NCBI GenBank assembly: GCA_036346205.1
Contig: JARFJB010000400.1
Span: forward strand, 592,001-656,000
Origin: Vesta saturnalis
Lineage: Eukaryota > Arthropoda > Insecta > Coleoptera > Lampyridae
Length of the DNA stretch: 64,000 nucleotides
Reading direction: 5' to 3'
Shown here: one piece after another, positions 48,072-59,359 of the stretch
Layout of the letters: every line of letters starts with the position of its first letter
How positions within the stretch are numbered: the first letter of the stretch is position 1
Made by a program: the position numbers and the translations under genes
The notes under the pieces: model-generated
What the model saw: the letters and a program-made list of their open reading frames with translations, nothing else
The model's database searches: none
Told to the model about the DNA's origin: nothing

Positions 48072-49420
48072 CGGTGTGTCCCGATTTCGATGCTTTTGTG
48101 GGGTATCTCAAGAAGAGTTTCAGATGGAAGTTGAAGCGAGAGGTGTACTAAACAAAATCTCCATAGCACGCTTCGTTTCTGATATACAGGGAGATTTTGA
48201 AAATTTTCATTTTGGGACGCCTCGTATCTCTGTTAGCAAATAGCATAGAAATAAAGTGAGAACTGATGCTGGTAGATATTTTTACGTATAATGAAGTGGC
48301 ATACGTAACGTTTCTATAATTGTTGCGGTTCCTTGAAAATAACCCAAACTTACCTTTTTGCCAGAATTCTTTTCAACATTACGTTCAAAATTTACGTATT
48401 TACAAATTTAATTTTTTTGAATAGTTGGCCGGGGTGGAGTCAAAAGTAAGAAAATAATTTGGCTGTCAGATTTTAGAAGTTTGTCAGTTTATGTCTGTTA
48501 TTCTTATTTGCATTAATTTGTCTAATATTTTTAACTTAATTGTTGAAAATTCATTCGTTGTTAATTATGGCGTTAATATAACATTTGAAAACTCAGAAAA
48601 ATATGACATGCTTGTTTGTTACATAAATTGTAACGAAAATACAGACGAAGCATTAGACATGTATTTTCACAGGTATCTGTGTATCTATCTTGTTACTTTG
48701 ACTGACAATTTACAAAAATATATCTCACATATATCCAGAGAGGCGATCGCCAGAGAAGAATATTTTCAAGAATAAAATCAAATTTAGTTAACTTACTATT
48801 TTCACAAAACTCGTCCAAAAGTCTACAACAAAGAAAATCGAGAAATTAACGAAGTAAATGTATCGTCGTCAACCGCAACAAATGCAAATTGCAGTATTGT
48901 AGTGCCTAAAATAAGCGTTAAAAAATTCTCAGAAAACACAAATATTACCCATATAAATTTGACATGGTCCAAAAGTGACGTCCGGGCGTTGCAGAACTCC
49001 GTAGACAATTTTGTAATTAGTATTAACAAAATGTGAACAGACATATTCATTTTGAAAGATTTGTCGTTTGGTCTGACAAGATGCACTTTAGCAGTGCTGC
49101 TATTTTTAGTGACCAAAATAATAGATTTTGGTCTGGGAATAAGCCATGTACATGGTTTCAACGAGAATAACAAGGAAGGTTTGGCTTTAATGTATCCTGT
49201 TTCATATCGGAGAGTAAAAGTGTGTATCAAGCTTTTGACGGAAGCCTTACTGTCAATAGATATTTACAAATTTTGGAAAATAGTGCACCAGAAATAGGTG
49301 GCATTAGCACATTGAAATCAATTATATTTACAACGAGACGGTGGTCCTGCTCGCAACTTTCAAGATGTCAGAAACTATCTAGATAACAACTTTTCTCGCC
49401 GCTTCCTTCTGTTCGTCTCT
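48072..49420 (+). mobile_element. Mariner-like (DD41D) element copy D, right end lost
   Basis: The left end follows TA at 48070-48071 and reads CGGTGTGTCCCGATTTCG, then a TIR-like leader resembling that of copy C in style (GAGATTTTGAAAATTTTCAT, GACGCCTCGTATCTC). The transposase relic is at 48491-49420. The right inverted repeat was not found. Confidence 0.55.
48491..49420 (+). pseudogene. DD41D mariner-like transposase, copy D, broken
   Basis: 48491-48775 encodes the N-terminal HTH-type domain (ENSEKYDMLVCYINCNENT, EALDMYFHRY), matching the start of this transposase group. In later frames come VWSDKMHFSSAAIFSDQNN near 49066-49120 (first catalytic Asp), GRFGFNV and LQRDGGPARNFQDVRNYLD near 49325-49380 (second Asp), then loss of similarity before the third Asp. 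Shifts and stops separate the pieces. Confidence 0.72.
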
Positions 49421-49560
49421 TGGTGTTTCTTCACTGTTGGCTATTGCCAATTCCTCCCTCAATGGTGTTACAGATTCGTGTGTGTCGTCAGTCATATTGG
49501 GAAAATCTTGAATTACGTGTCATTTACGACAGGAATAACATTGTGGCGCCCCTCCTTATT
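49395..49560 (-). pseudogene. Possible gag zinc-knuckle fragment
   Basis: The minus strand reads GAPQCYSCRK (stop) HVIQDFPN, close to a retroelement CCHC knuckle with the last Cys lost, then a Glu-rich open tail (MTDDTHESVTPLREE..). It overlaps the end of copy D. Short and degenerate, so weakly supported. Confidence 0.3.
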
Positions 49561-50289
49561 AGTGCGTTCTTCCCTATAAGTAAAATAAAATTATAATATT
49601 GAAAATAATTACTGAAAGAGCACAAGCTTGCCTTGCATTGATCCGATACAATTTGGGCATTTTCTGTTGAATTACTCTTCAACATGTTATTTTCGCTAAC
49701 GAACGCTATTTGACTTAGCTCCCTAAAAATTGTTCATAGTATAAACGCATTGTAGTAAAAATTAAAACTTAAAAACGTATTTGTTTAGGTAAAACTCGTC
49801 CGGCGTCGTCGTAATATGCTTCCATTGCAAACCTGGTTAACTCCGTGTAAAACTAAAGTACAACTGTAGGTTAGGTACTTTTATTGTTTAACACTCCCAT
49901 TCTTCTGTTAAGCAACCTGATACCTTGCTTGGTACAGGCCAAGAATTACGGCTTGTCATCGTTCACAATAATTTATTTTAATATGCATAATTAAATTACT
50001 TAACAAGGTATACATCAATTTGGCATTGCTAAATAAACGTGTGCTTAAATACACAGAGGACGTGCTAATACCAACCAGTAAGTTAAAAAACAGGTGGATC
50101 TAGTACAAACTATGGCGTATAGAACACGATAATACAAAACATCAGGATATAGAATAAAATAATTTTTGCACATATTACTTATTTCATGGGATATAGAAAA
50201 TTTTATTATTGAGATACGGTTGAAGCTAATTCCATGCGGGCTGGGATATAGAACAAGCTAACTTTTTCCTTTTCAAACTAGCAAACTAA
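49561..50289. other. Noncoding stretch
   Basis: No gene recognised; it may contain 5' sequence of the Penelope-like copy that follows. Confidence 0.35.
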
Positions 50290-51200
50290 AGTTACAACTA
50301 CATAATATACTTGTAAGTTTTGATGCTACTAGTATGTTTTCTAAAATACCCCTACAAGAATGTATGCGTTGATTAAATAATTTTTTATTTAATGATAATT
50401 TTGAATTAGTTACAATGGAGTTAATTTAATTATTTGATATATCTCTTAATCAAAATTATTTCACATTCAATAATAAGGCTTAAAGTTGGTTACCTATGGT
50501 CAGTCCAATTTCACCCATTTTAACTAATATCTTTTTGATTTTTTTGATGAGTTTTTAATTAATATCAACCATTTTCATTCTGACATAAAAATTAGGGTCG
50601 AGAAAGAACAACATAGAACCCTTCATTTTATACATTTAAACATAAAAATTAATACACACAACAAGTTTGAGTTCTCCGTACTCAGAAAACCTATACATAC
50701 AGACATTACAATCCCAAACAATTCATGTCACCATAGAGCATATAGTTTAGCTTCATATATATCATTAGCTCGTAGATCAATGTCATTACCATTGAACCAA
50801 ACAAATTTCAATGAAGAGCACAGAATTGCCACAAAATACTTATCAATTTCATATTTTGGAAACGTATCAGAAAATATAGCTCACATAATACAAAAGAACA
50901 AAAAGTACAAAGTGCCTATCAAAATTAGTACCAATGTTCTTAAATGTTTATTTAATGCCAGAGATTCAACTAACGACATTTTAAAATCGGGTATTTATAA
51001 ATTAAAATGCACATCCTGTAATTCTGTGTATACTGGACAAGCTCTTAGGAATTTTGGTATTAGATACATAGAACACCATCAGATGCTACAAATATAAACA
51101 CAAAGACAAATGAATTATGCTAAACATTTAATGGTAGATAATCACCTTATGACTTTACACGACACTAAATGTTTACATTTTTGTAAACAAAAGTCAAATT
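50290..51200 (+). pseudogene. Penelope-like element 1: RT remnant and GIY-YIG endonuclease
   Basis: Broken frames give RT pieces typical of Penelope-like retroelements: LVSFDATSMFSKIPL near 50315, MVSPISPILTNIF at 50496-50534, then a thumb/linker (FSVLRKPIHTD). A 105-codon open frame (50780-51097) ends in the endonuclease motif SGIYKLKCTSCNSVYTGQ with R..EH following. Further C-terminal similarity (YAKHLMVDNH) lies in another frame. The YXDD region and the 5' half are missing or degraded. Confidence 0.72.
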
Positions 51201-51204
51201 AGAT

Positions 51205-51699
51205 ATTTTGTGTAACGGGTGCCGAATTTTCGAATAAATGTTATTAATTCAAATACAAAGAGAGGGTACTGTAACGGGTGCCTTAGAAAATTTTAAATTG
51301 TGCGAGAAGTTATACGACATTAATTAGTTATTTTGTTTTTCTAGATAAACAAATGGTTATTGGTTATTTGTATTTGAATGTGTTTAATATTAAGATGAAA
51401 ATCTTTAGGCTTTACTACGTTATTTGCATATTTAATTGGAAAGTATTTAAATAAACGCCGCAGTTACGAAACTGTAAATATTTTGTAGAGGGAGAGACGC
51501 TGTCATAAGGAGGTGTCGTTTTTTAAAATAGTCGCCATAAATAGCGATCAGAGTTGGTTGAAAATCACCAACAGAGTAATTCGTCGTCGAGGCACGAATT
51601 ACTAGGTAATAGTCAAGTTACCCTAACATTAGAAGTAAAGTAAGATAGCATTTAGTTCATACACACAGTCTAACATTCTAGACATTCCAAAAGCTAAAA
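51205..51699. repeat. Possible LTR-like fragment
   Basis: TGTAACGGGTGCC occurs twice in direct orientation (51211 and 51271). The second is followed by about 400 bp with ATTTAAATAAACGCCGCAG and an end near ..CTAGACA. LTR-like by look only; no target duplication found. No gene. Confidence 0.3.
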
Positions 51700-52120
51700 T
51701 TAAAATTAAAATTAATGTCTTTTGTAATCATAAGATGCCAAAGTTATTAGGGTGTTTATATATCCCAATAGCTTCACGTTGTAAACGAACATAATGGTTT
51801 GTCTTGATAATATTTCCACATTATCAAATTGAATGGTCAGCTACTACAGACTTCTTTGTTTGACCTAATCTACAAAATCTAATATACTCTTTACGCCTTG
51901 TATCAAAGCTACGTTTTTTTGCTCCAATGTATGCTTTACCACAGGAACAAGATAACTTATACACCCCAAAAGCTGATAATGCGTTTCAAATATCTTTAGG
52001 TGACCTTAAATGTTCTTTAATTTTCTTTAACATATTACGTAAAGCAAAACCTCCAAAGAACAACTTATTCTTTGTTTTATTTAATCTTAAGCGTAATGAA
52101 AATATAATATTACAAAAAAA
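51700..52120 (-). pseudogene. Penelope-like element 3, inverted 3' fragment
   Basis: The minus strand reads a linker (LKKIKEHLRSPKDI), then GVYKLSCSCGKAYIG-AKKRSFDTRRKEYI and RLGQTKKSVVADHSI, the GIY-YIG endonuclease and tail of the same subfamily as copy 2 (53139-53290). The two copies lie in opposite orientation, with this one immediately upstream of copy 2. Confidence 0.7.
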
Positions 52121-52139
52121 ATAACTGTTTTATTAAATA

Positions 52140-53400
52140 TGAACGACTATAACAGTAAAGTGGACCAACAGTTGGAACCACAGACTTATCGTGAACTAAA
52201 AGAAGGTTTTTTGACGGCCAAAGAATTAAATTATGATCTATTCCTGAAGAAATAAAAAACAAACTAACTCTGAAGCTATTTCATCAAAACTATATGGTTT
52301 ACCATAAACGTAATATTTCTGTAAGGCCTATTGTTAGTGCAATTGGTTCTCCTGCATACAATCTTGCAAAACATCTTAAATTTCTATTACAACCTCATGT
52401 AGCTAAAACACCCCATTAGTTCTGCCGACTTTATTGAAAAGACACATAATTTCAAATTGAAGAGAGTGATATAGTGGTCTCTAATCTCTAATTTTTACGT
52501 GGAAAATTTTGGAACATTGGCATTACAAAATACACCTAAAAAACCTTCTGTTTGGTATAGATATGTAGATGATGTATTTGTTATTTCGAGACATGGAGAA
52601 GATGAAGACGCACTACATGAGTTTTTGGTTTTTATAAATGGTATACATCCTAGCATCCAGTTTACCATGGAAAAAGAAACTAATGAAAGTTTACCACTTC
52701 TTAGCAGTATTAATATCTAAAAATAATAATTCACTATCTTTTAAGGTTTACAGTAAGCCAACACACACTGACAGATACCTTCATAAATTTTGCAATCATC
52801 CACTCAAAAAAACTGTGTAATTAAATGTTTAGTAGATCGAACAAAACGAAATTGTGATCCTGAATTTTTGAAAGATGAATATAAATACTTAACAAAATCC
52901 TTACAAGATAATGGATCTTCACTTACTGATATTAATAATATTATTACACCTTCTAGCCATAACCTTAAAGAAAAATCAGTTCTAAATGTTGCTACTGCTT
53001 TTCTTCCTTTTATAACTAATGTTACAGATAGAATTGAAAAAATCCTAATTGAATATGGCATTAGGACTATTTTTAAACCTACCAGAAAAATTAAAGAACA
53101 TTTAAGCACACATAATGATGTTTCAGCTTCATTATCATCTTCCGGAGTGTATAAGTTATCTTGTTCATGTGGAAAAGTATATATTGGAACAACAAACGTG
53201 GCTTTGATTCAAGACGTAAAGAACATATGAGAATTTGTAGATTAGGTCAGCCAAAGAAGTCTGTAGTAGTTGGCCATTCAATTTGATAATATGGAAATAT
53301 TATCATTATTATGTTAAAACGTCTTAATTTTAATGTTAATTTTAACTTTTGGTATGTCTAGGTTTTTTACTGTGTTTTTCCTAGACCTTGAAGTAAATGA
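52140..53400 (+). pseudogene. Penelope-like element 2: RT and GIY-YIG endonuclease, broken
   Basis: Pieces in order are KLYGLP.. and RPIVSAIGSPAYNLAKHL near 52325-52380, a deletion, then VWYRYVDDVFVI with the RT catalytic YVDD near 52550-52585, FTMEKETNESLPLL, and FKVYSKPTHTDRYLHKF. A long open frame (52790-53230) covers the linker (LVDRTKRNC..) and the endonuclease motif SGVYKLSCSCGKVYIGTT. The frame stops soon after. The 3' tail to about 53400 matches the inverted copy (TTTTAACTTTTGGTATGTCTAG). At least three breaks; inactive. Confidence 0.78.
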
Positions 53401-53450
53401 TTTACCAATTATATACTAATTTACCACAGCACTATAATTTAACATAAGTA

Positions 53451-54054
53451 CAGTCCGCGCGACCAAAGAATGCCTCGTGTCGCGCATGGATGTTCGTGCA
53501 TTCGGCCGCACTCGTTAACGCAATAGCGACTCAAAGCATTACCAGTGGCGTCGGTCCGCGTTTTCAATTATTCGTCACCAAACCACAAGAAATTTTAAAT
53601 TATTTTATTTATTTGAATTACATATGAACAGTAATAGTTTAAACATTTATAAATATACTAAGGAATGTCAACTATTAGGATTTCTTTAATGATAATTTAA
53701 GCAAATGCCATTAGCATTACATGCGCCGCAAAACTACTTATTTATTTTACTATGTATTGTGAAAGTATTTGTTGTTTATACCTATTTGTATAATAAATTT
53801 CAGTATTATGAGCTTTAAAATTCACATAGGACACAAAATGGTTTACAGTCGTTTTGTTGCAATAATTGTAATAAAGTTAAATTAACAAGTACGTATGTAA
53901 ATTAATAACAGAAATAAATAATTAATTAGTGTAATACATGATAATAAATGAAACGCGCTTATGGTGGCGACGCCACTGACATACCGCGCTTAAGAGACTT
54001 GAAGTTGGACGAATGCGCATCCAACGTTCAGACATTCTTTGACCGCGCGGACTG
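53451..54054. mobile_element. 604-bp TA-flanked non-autonomous DNA element
   Basis: TA lies on both sides (53449-53450 and 54055-54056). The ends CAGTCCGCGCGACCAAAGAATG and the inverted CATTCTTTGACCGCGCGGACTG match in 21 of 22 bases. Further in, CAGTGGCGTCGGTCCGCG is inverted as CGACGCCACTGACATACCGCG, so the repeat extends imperfectly to about 100 bp. GC-rich ends enclose an AT-rich core with no frame. Fits a Tc1/mariner-type MITE. Confidence 0.85.
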
Positions 54055-54056
54055 TA

Positions 54057-55560
54057 GTTGAAATTAAAATTAAAATTTAAAATTACATAAAACGTACTAC
54101 ATTATGCTTTTTATCGTTAAATAACACTTGCACTTATTGCCATTTCTTTGTTCGACTTAACTGAATTATTTTAATTGATGTCATGTTTATATCTGTGAAT
54201 TCTTTTATCAATTTGAAATTGTAGTTTACACAATTCATAATTCATAATTTGATTAAATTTTGTTAGATTTTTGGTTATGACATTTTTCACCATTAGCCTT
54301 GTATTCCATAGCTGGTTTTATAGGTTTATCAAACCGTTATATTAATAACAGGCTTATTTTTATGTTTTCAATTTCACATAACTGTTTGAACATCTTTAAC
54401 AATTGTAATAGATGATATTACTACTGACGAAGATAACTGTAAGTGTTATCGAAACGTTAGAATATAAAATAAATTGTAGTTATATTGTATTTAAAACATA
54501 TGGAATTGGGTTATTGAAAAAGAATGTATCCATTGTTTAAAACTTTACCATAAATTATATTAGTAGTCGATGCAAAAACTTATTATAAGCAATTTAAAAT
54601 TGATAAAATTTTAAAAATAATCACGCGACTACGAACGCGCTACGATTGGTCGACATGTTTGTGACGTCATAATGTTAAATTAATTCTCAATAGTACAGTG
54701 TCAACGGCTTCTACATGTAAATTGACAAAAAAATATCCGAAATTTAGTGAAACAAAATTATTTATAAGCTTATTTAGTTATGTGTGATAAAGTTTACGGT
54801 TAGGTTGACAACTAAACTTGTGCGGTACTACATCAACTTTAATTTTTGCTCTACTTCCCATTGTAGTATAGTAAATATAATTCTCCATGTCTTCTTTCAG
54901 CTAAAAAAACATCAAATCATGAGAATTATTTAAATGGCATTATAACAACGAAAGAACCACCATTATATACACTTTTAAAATTTCAATTTGGTATAGTACA
55001 TAACCTAGCGCGAAATTAAAATATAAAATATTAAATTAAACCGAAACCGTTCAATAACCGTGTACAAATTTATTATTTAATCGTTTTAAATTATTCATAG
55101 AAATTTGTTTGATGCTATGATTTTTAAAAGTTATGATTCTGGAGTTTAGTTAAAAAAATGTATTATCGAATTCTATTTATTCAATTTATACGATTACATA
55201 AATAATTATTCATTACTATATTATTATAAAAGCACGATAACCTTTAAGGTTTGACATTTTTGATACATTTATGAATATATTAAAGATAATAACAAGATTT
55301 AATCGATTAAAAGTCAAAACACTGTATCAGCTGCATGCTACGATGAGTAAAAATAAACATTGTGACGTCACGCGCGGTCGGGAACTTTCGGCGTGTTTCC
55401 GGTACTGGTTTCAACAATGTATTTTTAATGTAATATAACCTTTAAATTTGACCGAAAAAAAAACTAAAAATAGTTTTGTTATAAAACGTATATATGATCT
55501 TTCCATTTATTCCAAAAAATTTTTTTTTCAAAAACCCAATTCCACAAAGCATTAAGGTTA
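54057..55560. other. Noncoding; Penelope-like 3' tail and inverted end sequences
   Basis: 54424-54455 has CTGACGA, a stem-loop GATAAC/GTTATC and GAAAC, resembling a hammerhead core. It is followed by TGGAATTGGGTTATTGAAAAA (54504-54524). A near copy of that end is inverted at 55525-55545 (TTTTTCAAAAACCCAATTCCA), and TGACGTCA occurs near both ends (54661, 55372). This may be a 1-kb MITE or two Penelope tails facing each other. No coding sequence. Confidence 0.4.
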
Positions 55561-55609
55561 AGAAAATTAATTTTATTAATATTAAAGGTTAAAGCACAAT
55601 GAATAACTA

Positions 55610-55643
55610 TTGTCCTCGCCTGGAATGTTTACCGCTACGTCAT
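55610..55643. repeat. Left terminal inverted repeat of the 55.6-58.1 kb transposon
   Basis: 34-bp repeat starting TTGTCCTCG. Its inverted partner is at 58114-58147, with 2 mismatches. Confidence 0.88.
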
Positions 55644-56339
55644 CATATACAATCATATGCTGTAATTATGGAAAACATGAGTCAAAATTATTTTCATTAT
55701 AATAAATTCTGATTAGAAGATATACCGCGAGATGGCAGCATTTAAAGCTGAAGTATTCCAAAACACAATTATTTATATATTGTGAAAATTAGAGAACGTT
55801 GATTCATAAAAATAACGGACCAAACACTGTCTGAAGATTATGTAGGTTATAACCTACAAACAATGCAATTTTCAATAGAATGTAAACATTTAATAATTGC
55901 GGCGGAATTATAAAAACATGAGAATGGTAGTGTTGTAAGTTACTGATAAACAATCATACAATTGATTGGAGATTCAATTTATAGGTTAAACAATTTGCAT
56001 GGAACAACTGTCGAGCTGCACTATTTACACTTCGCAAGGCTACTACGTTTCATAATCATAATTTCGTATTATTGATACCAATTCAGTAGCAATGATGGCC
56101 CACAATAAGATGGTAACATTAATACACAAAATGGATGTTATAAATTCTATGGGAAATGTGTGAATTACATGAGAAGCATTTTGCCATAAAATATATTGTA
56201 CTTACATTATTGAAACACATTACTAATAGAAATTGTATTAAATATGAACTAACACACTTGTATCAACTACGTTGTAGAAACATGCTTTTTAAAGTATAAA
56301 ACTTTGTAATCGGAGTCATCATCTGCATCCGAGCTTTCA

Positions 56340-57840
56340 GAATTGTTTCCGATGTTAACAACCAGTTCGCCATTTCTTCCCGTTTATACCATTAGTTTAT
56401 TGTTTCTTCAGTATGTCGCACACAATTATCCCATACGGTTTCATCACATTGTAGTAAAGCTTTGTTCCACATAGCAATTACGTGCTCATCTTTATAGCCA
56501 TCTCTTCCATGCTTGTCATAATATCTCTTTGCGTGTGCCCATACTAATTCTATCGCATTAAACTCACAGTGATATGGTGGTAATGTTAATACTTCGTGTC
56601 CGTAGCTTCTTATTATTTCATCTACTTCGTCCCTTTTTTGTATTTGATGTGACTTATTAGAGCATACAGCGCGGTTTTGAAGAGTGTGGGATCATGACTA
56701 ATGTGATTCTGTATTAACCAGGAAACCATATTGCCTTTTTGTCCAAGGTGAAGTTGGTAGCTTTTCAACTGACATTGAATGGTAAGGTGCATTATCAATT
56801 ATAATTAGCTAAAGCTCTTTTAAATATGTTAGAAAATGTTCAATAAGCCATTTTTTACACACGCCGACATTTCACCATGATAATCTTCCTTTAACGATCT
56901 TGATGCAAATAACAGAGCAGCACCTTGTACAAATCTTGTGGCGGATCTGGCGTGAATAACAATAAATCTCTTGCCATCGTAGCCTTGAGGTTTTCATACA
57001 CTCCTAACGTCTTCATCCTTCCATAATTTTCCTGGATTTCCTTTCATTTCATCCATAAATACTACTTGCCGACGATTAGCTGAATTGATCTCTTTAATGT
57101 ATTAAAAATTACTATTAATTTTATTAAATACATAAATAAAAAGTTTATCTCGAGTAGGATTTGAACCTACGACCCGTACTTTGCTAGAGTACCACGCTAA
57201 CCAACTGCGCGATCAAGGTTCAAGCCCAAATCGATGTAAACCTTGTCTTTATGTATGTAGAACTGATGTAAATTCTAAATGTAACGAGATAACAATCAAA
57301 TTACTTATATTAATGGAATGTGAGCCTGCAATATCGTATTGTTTAAGAAATTGAATTAGTATTTCTGCGATATAACTTTTTGCAATAAAGCTCTACGGTT
57401 AGTTTCTTTTTAATTTAGCAAATGGATTGTACGTGAAGACTTCTGTCACTGTTACGAATTTCTGCATTTAAACTTGCAACTGTGACATGTTTTTCTGTAA
57501 ATAAATTAGTATGTCAAACATGTGTAAAAAATTGTGATGTACTCACTTTGTGCATGCATATTGTATAACGTATTCCTTATGCCCGTTTTGGCTGGTTCAG
57601 GTAGATCGTCAGATTTTGTTTTCTTGCGTGGTCGTTTTATTAAAACAGGGTTAGATGCAGCTCGAGACTTGATATTTTTTACCGTCTTCTCAGATATACA
57701 CAAGGCGCTTGCCACACGCTGTAATTTCGTGATTGTAATGAATTAAGATATAAACACTTAAAGCCATACTTACTTCGAGGACAGCAGATACTGATATCAG
57801 GGGACTCCCATTTTCTTTAAAACGTAGAATAAATGATGAT
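56340..57840 (-). pseudogene. Spliced IS630-like DDE transposase gene, frame-broken
   Basis: Minus-strand exon A (about 57830-57774) reads ENGSPLISVSAVLE with donor GTAAGT. A 55-bp intron (57773-57719, ending TTACAG) joins in phase to exon B (57718-57547), RVASALCISEKTVKNIKS.., an HTH, with donor GTGAGT. After a larger intron the catalytic part runs 57110-56340: NRRQVVFMDEMKGNPGKLW (first Asp near 57052), GKRFIVIHARSATRFVQGAALLF, IIDNAPYHSMSVEKLP (second Asp at 56796-56794), and LPPYHCEFNAIELVWAHAKRY (Glu at 56550-56548). The stretch between HTH and catalytic domain is largely missing. Frame shifts occur in the catalytic part. Second Asp to Glu is about 81 codons, far longer than in Tc1/mariner. 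Family by motif only. Confidence 0.72.
57147..57219 (-). tRNA. tRNA-Ala(AGC)-like gene or pseudogene in the transposon intron
   Basis: Minus-strand cloverleaf: acceptor ACCTTGA / TCGAGAT (one mismatch, one GU), D stem GCGC/GCGT with a GG in the loop, anticodon stem GTACT/AGTAC with loop CTAGCAA (anticodon AGC), variable GGGTC, T stem GTAGG/CCTAC with loop TTCAAAT. The B box GGTTCAAATCC is perfect. A TTTTT run at 57142-57138 could end Pol III transcription. The acceptor lacks the G3:U70 pair expected of tRNA-Ala, so charging is doubtful. It may be a tRNA pseudogene or a SINE head; no SINE body follows. Confidence 0.65.
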
Positions 57841-58113
57841 TAAACGAAGTAAATGTAGGAAATGATGAAACAGTCAAAGGGTAAACAAACAAATGCAGGT
57901 TATGTAGTATTAGTTAAATGAGAATTACATTTATATGCACATAAAACAAATTGATTTCGCGTTTATAGGTTTACTCTTTCTACTACATTTGCTTATTCAA
58001 TACCGTATGTCGATTTCGTCAAATGTACTAAAAATGTTCACCATCCTTATTTAATTCACTGTTTTATATGAGAAGACAGTATAAACAAATTGGATAGCTA
58101 AATTCATAAATTA

Positions 58114-58147
58114 ATGACGTAGCGGTAAACATTCCTGACGAGGACAA
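58114..58147. repeat. Right terminal inverted repeat of the 55.6-58.1 kb transposon
   Basis: 34-bp inverse of 55610-55643, ending CGAGGACAA and followed by TA. Confidence 0.88.
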
Positions 58148-58149
58148 TA

Positions 58150-59359
58150 TACTTTTATGATATAAAACGTTTGGTTTTTAAATAAAAAAACAGGTACAAA
58201 ATAGTAGAGGTCTAATTAACTGGCTGAAATGTCATTACTGTGTTACAATATTTCAACCTTAATTTTGAATGTAACAAAATAAATGCTATTAATCATTAAA
58301 TGTAATTCGCTTTCAATACTTTGACACATTTTAAATGACGTTTATTTTGCAATATCCATCAATTAATAAATGCAATAAAAACATTTTAATTAATTACAAT
58401 TTAATTTGTATGAATACGTAAGGAAAATAAAGTTCGACGATTAATATATAATAGAAACAGAATCATATTCCACGATTATAAGCGGTAGAGAAATTCAATC
58501 CACTTGTGCAAAGGATCATGATGTTGAACTTCTCGTTTTGAATATAGGGACGAAGGAATGTGTTCATAAAATGGGGATGATACTAATGCAGTTCTAATAA
58601 CACGTTTATTGACTATCGGTACAAAATTTGAATGTAGATAATGTATTACGATTTACCCAAAACGATTTCGGAATATTCTATAAAGCCTGTTTATATCATA
58701 AAATACGAATTTCAAAAATGTTTTTACTTGATTTGTGTAGTTAGTGGTGTATTCTTTTTTCAGATTTAATGTTAATTAGTATTCTTCATTTTGGAGATTG
58801 AAAAGATTTAACTGATATAGTTTATGTTCACTTTAGTCTATAATTGACTTTAAAGTTAATAAATGTATTCAGTGGTCGATAACAAAATTACAAACTGTCT
58901 GCTGAGGTCCAGCCAATAAGTACTAGAAAATACGTTTTCAAACTGACAGGTCTCTTACCTATAAATTCTATTGTTTATGAATAAATCTGAACAAGAGAGT
59001 TTACTTGAAATGCAAACATTTTGTATTGCAAAAAAATATATTTACGTCTGTCTTGGCAGTTCACTGTTCAGGTATGTTTTCTTATCACAAAGCAATAGGT
59101 GAACTTCTTAATCATCTGTTTATGGCAAATAAGAAAAAAACAATACGTGTTAAGAAATATCTTTTAATGTAATGTATGTAATAATGTAATGTAATAATGT
59201 ATGTAATTAATTAACAAAACGAACGGTAGAACTTGGTAACTGTTATTACACTTGGAGTAGTAGTTGGGGATATCATAACCACGGCTTAATTTCATTTTAA
59301 TTATCATTTTATTTAAAACTACACTCATTTATTTTAATAAAGTGGGTACTTTGCACATG
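58150..59359. other. Noncoding stretch
   Basis: No gene or element recognised in 1.2 kb between two DNA transposons. Confidence 0.4.

Larger units (their letters stand above)
55610..58147 (-). mobile_element. Complete TA-flanked IS630-related DNA transposon
   Basis: 2538 bp with TA at 55608-55609 and 58148-58149. The terminal inverted repeats of 34 bp (TTGTCCTCGCCTGGAATGTT.. and its inverse ..TTCCTGACGAGGACAA) match in 32 of 34. Inside, the minus strand holds a spliced transposase-like gene (57840-56340) and, in its large intron, a tRNA-like sequence (57147-57219). The ends, the TA duplication and a DDE-type gene with NAIELVW place it in the IS630-Tc1-mariner superfamily by inference. Confidence 0.85.

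Noticed and set aside
57147..57219. Ordinary host tRNA-Ala gene
   Set aside because: The cloverleaf is good, but the acceptor lacks G3:U70 and has a mismatch, and it lies inside a transposon intron; kept as tRNA-like with reduced confidence.
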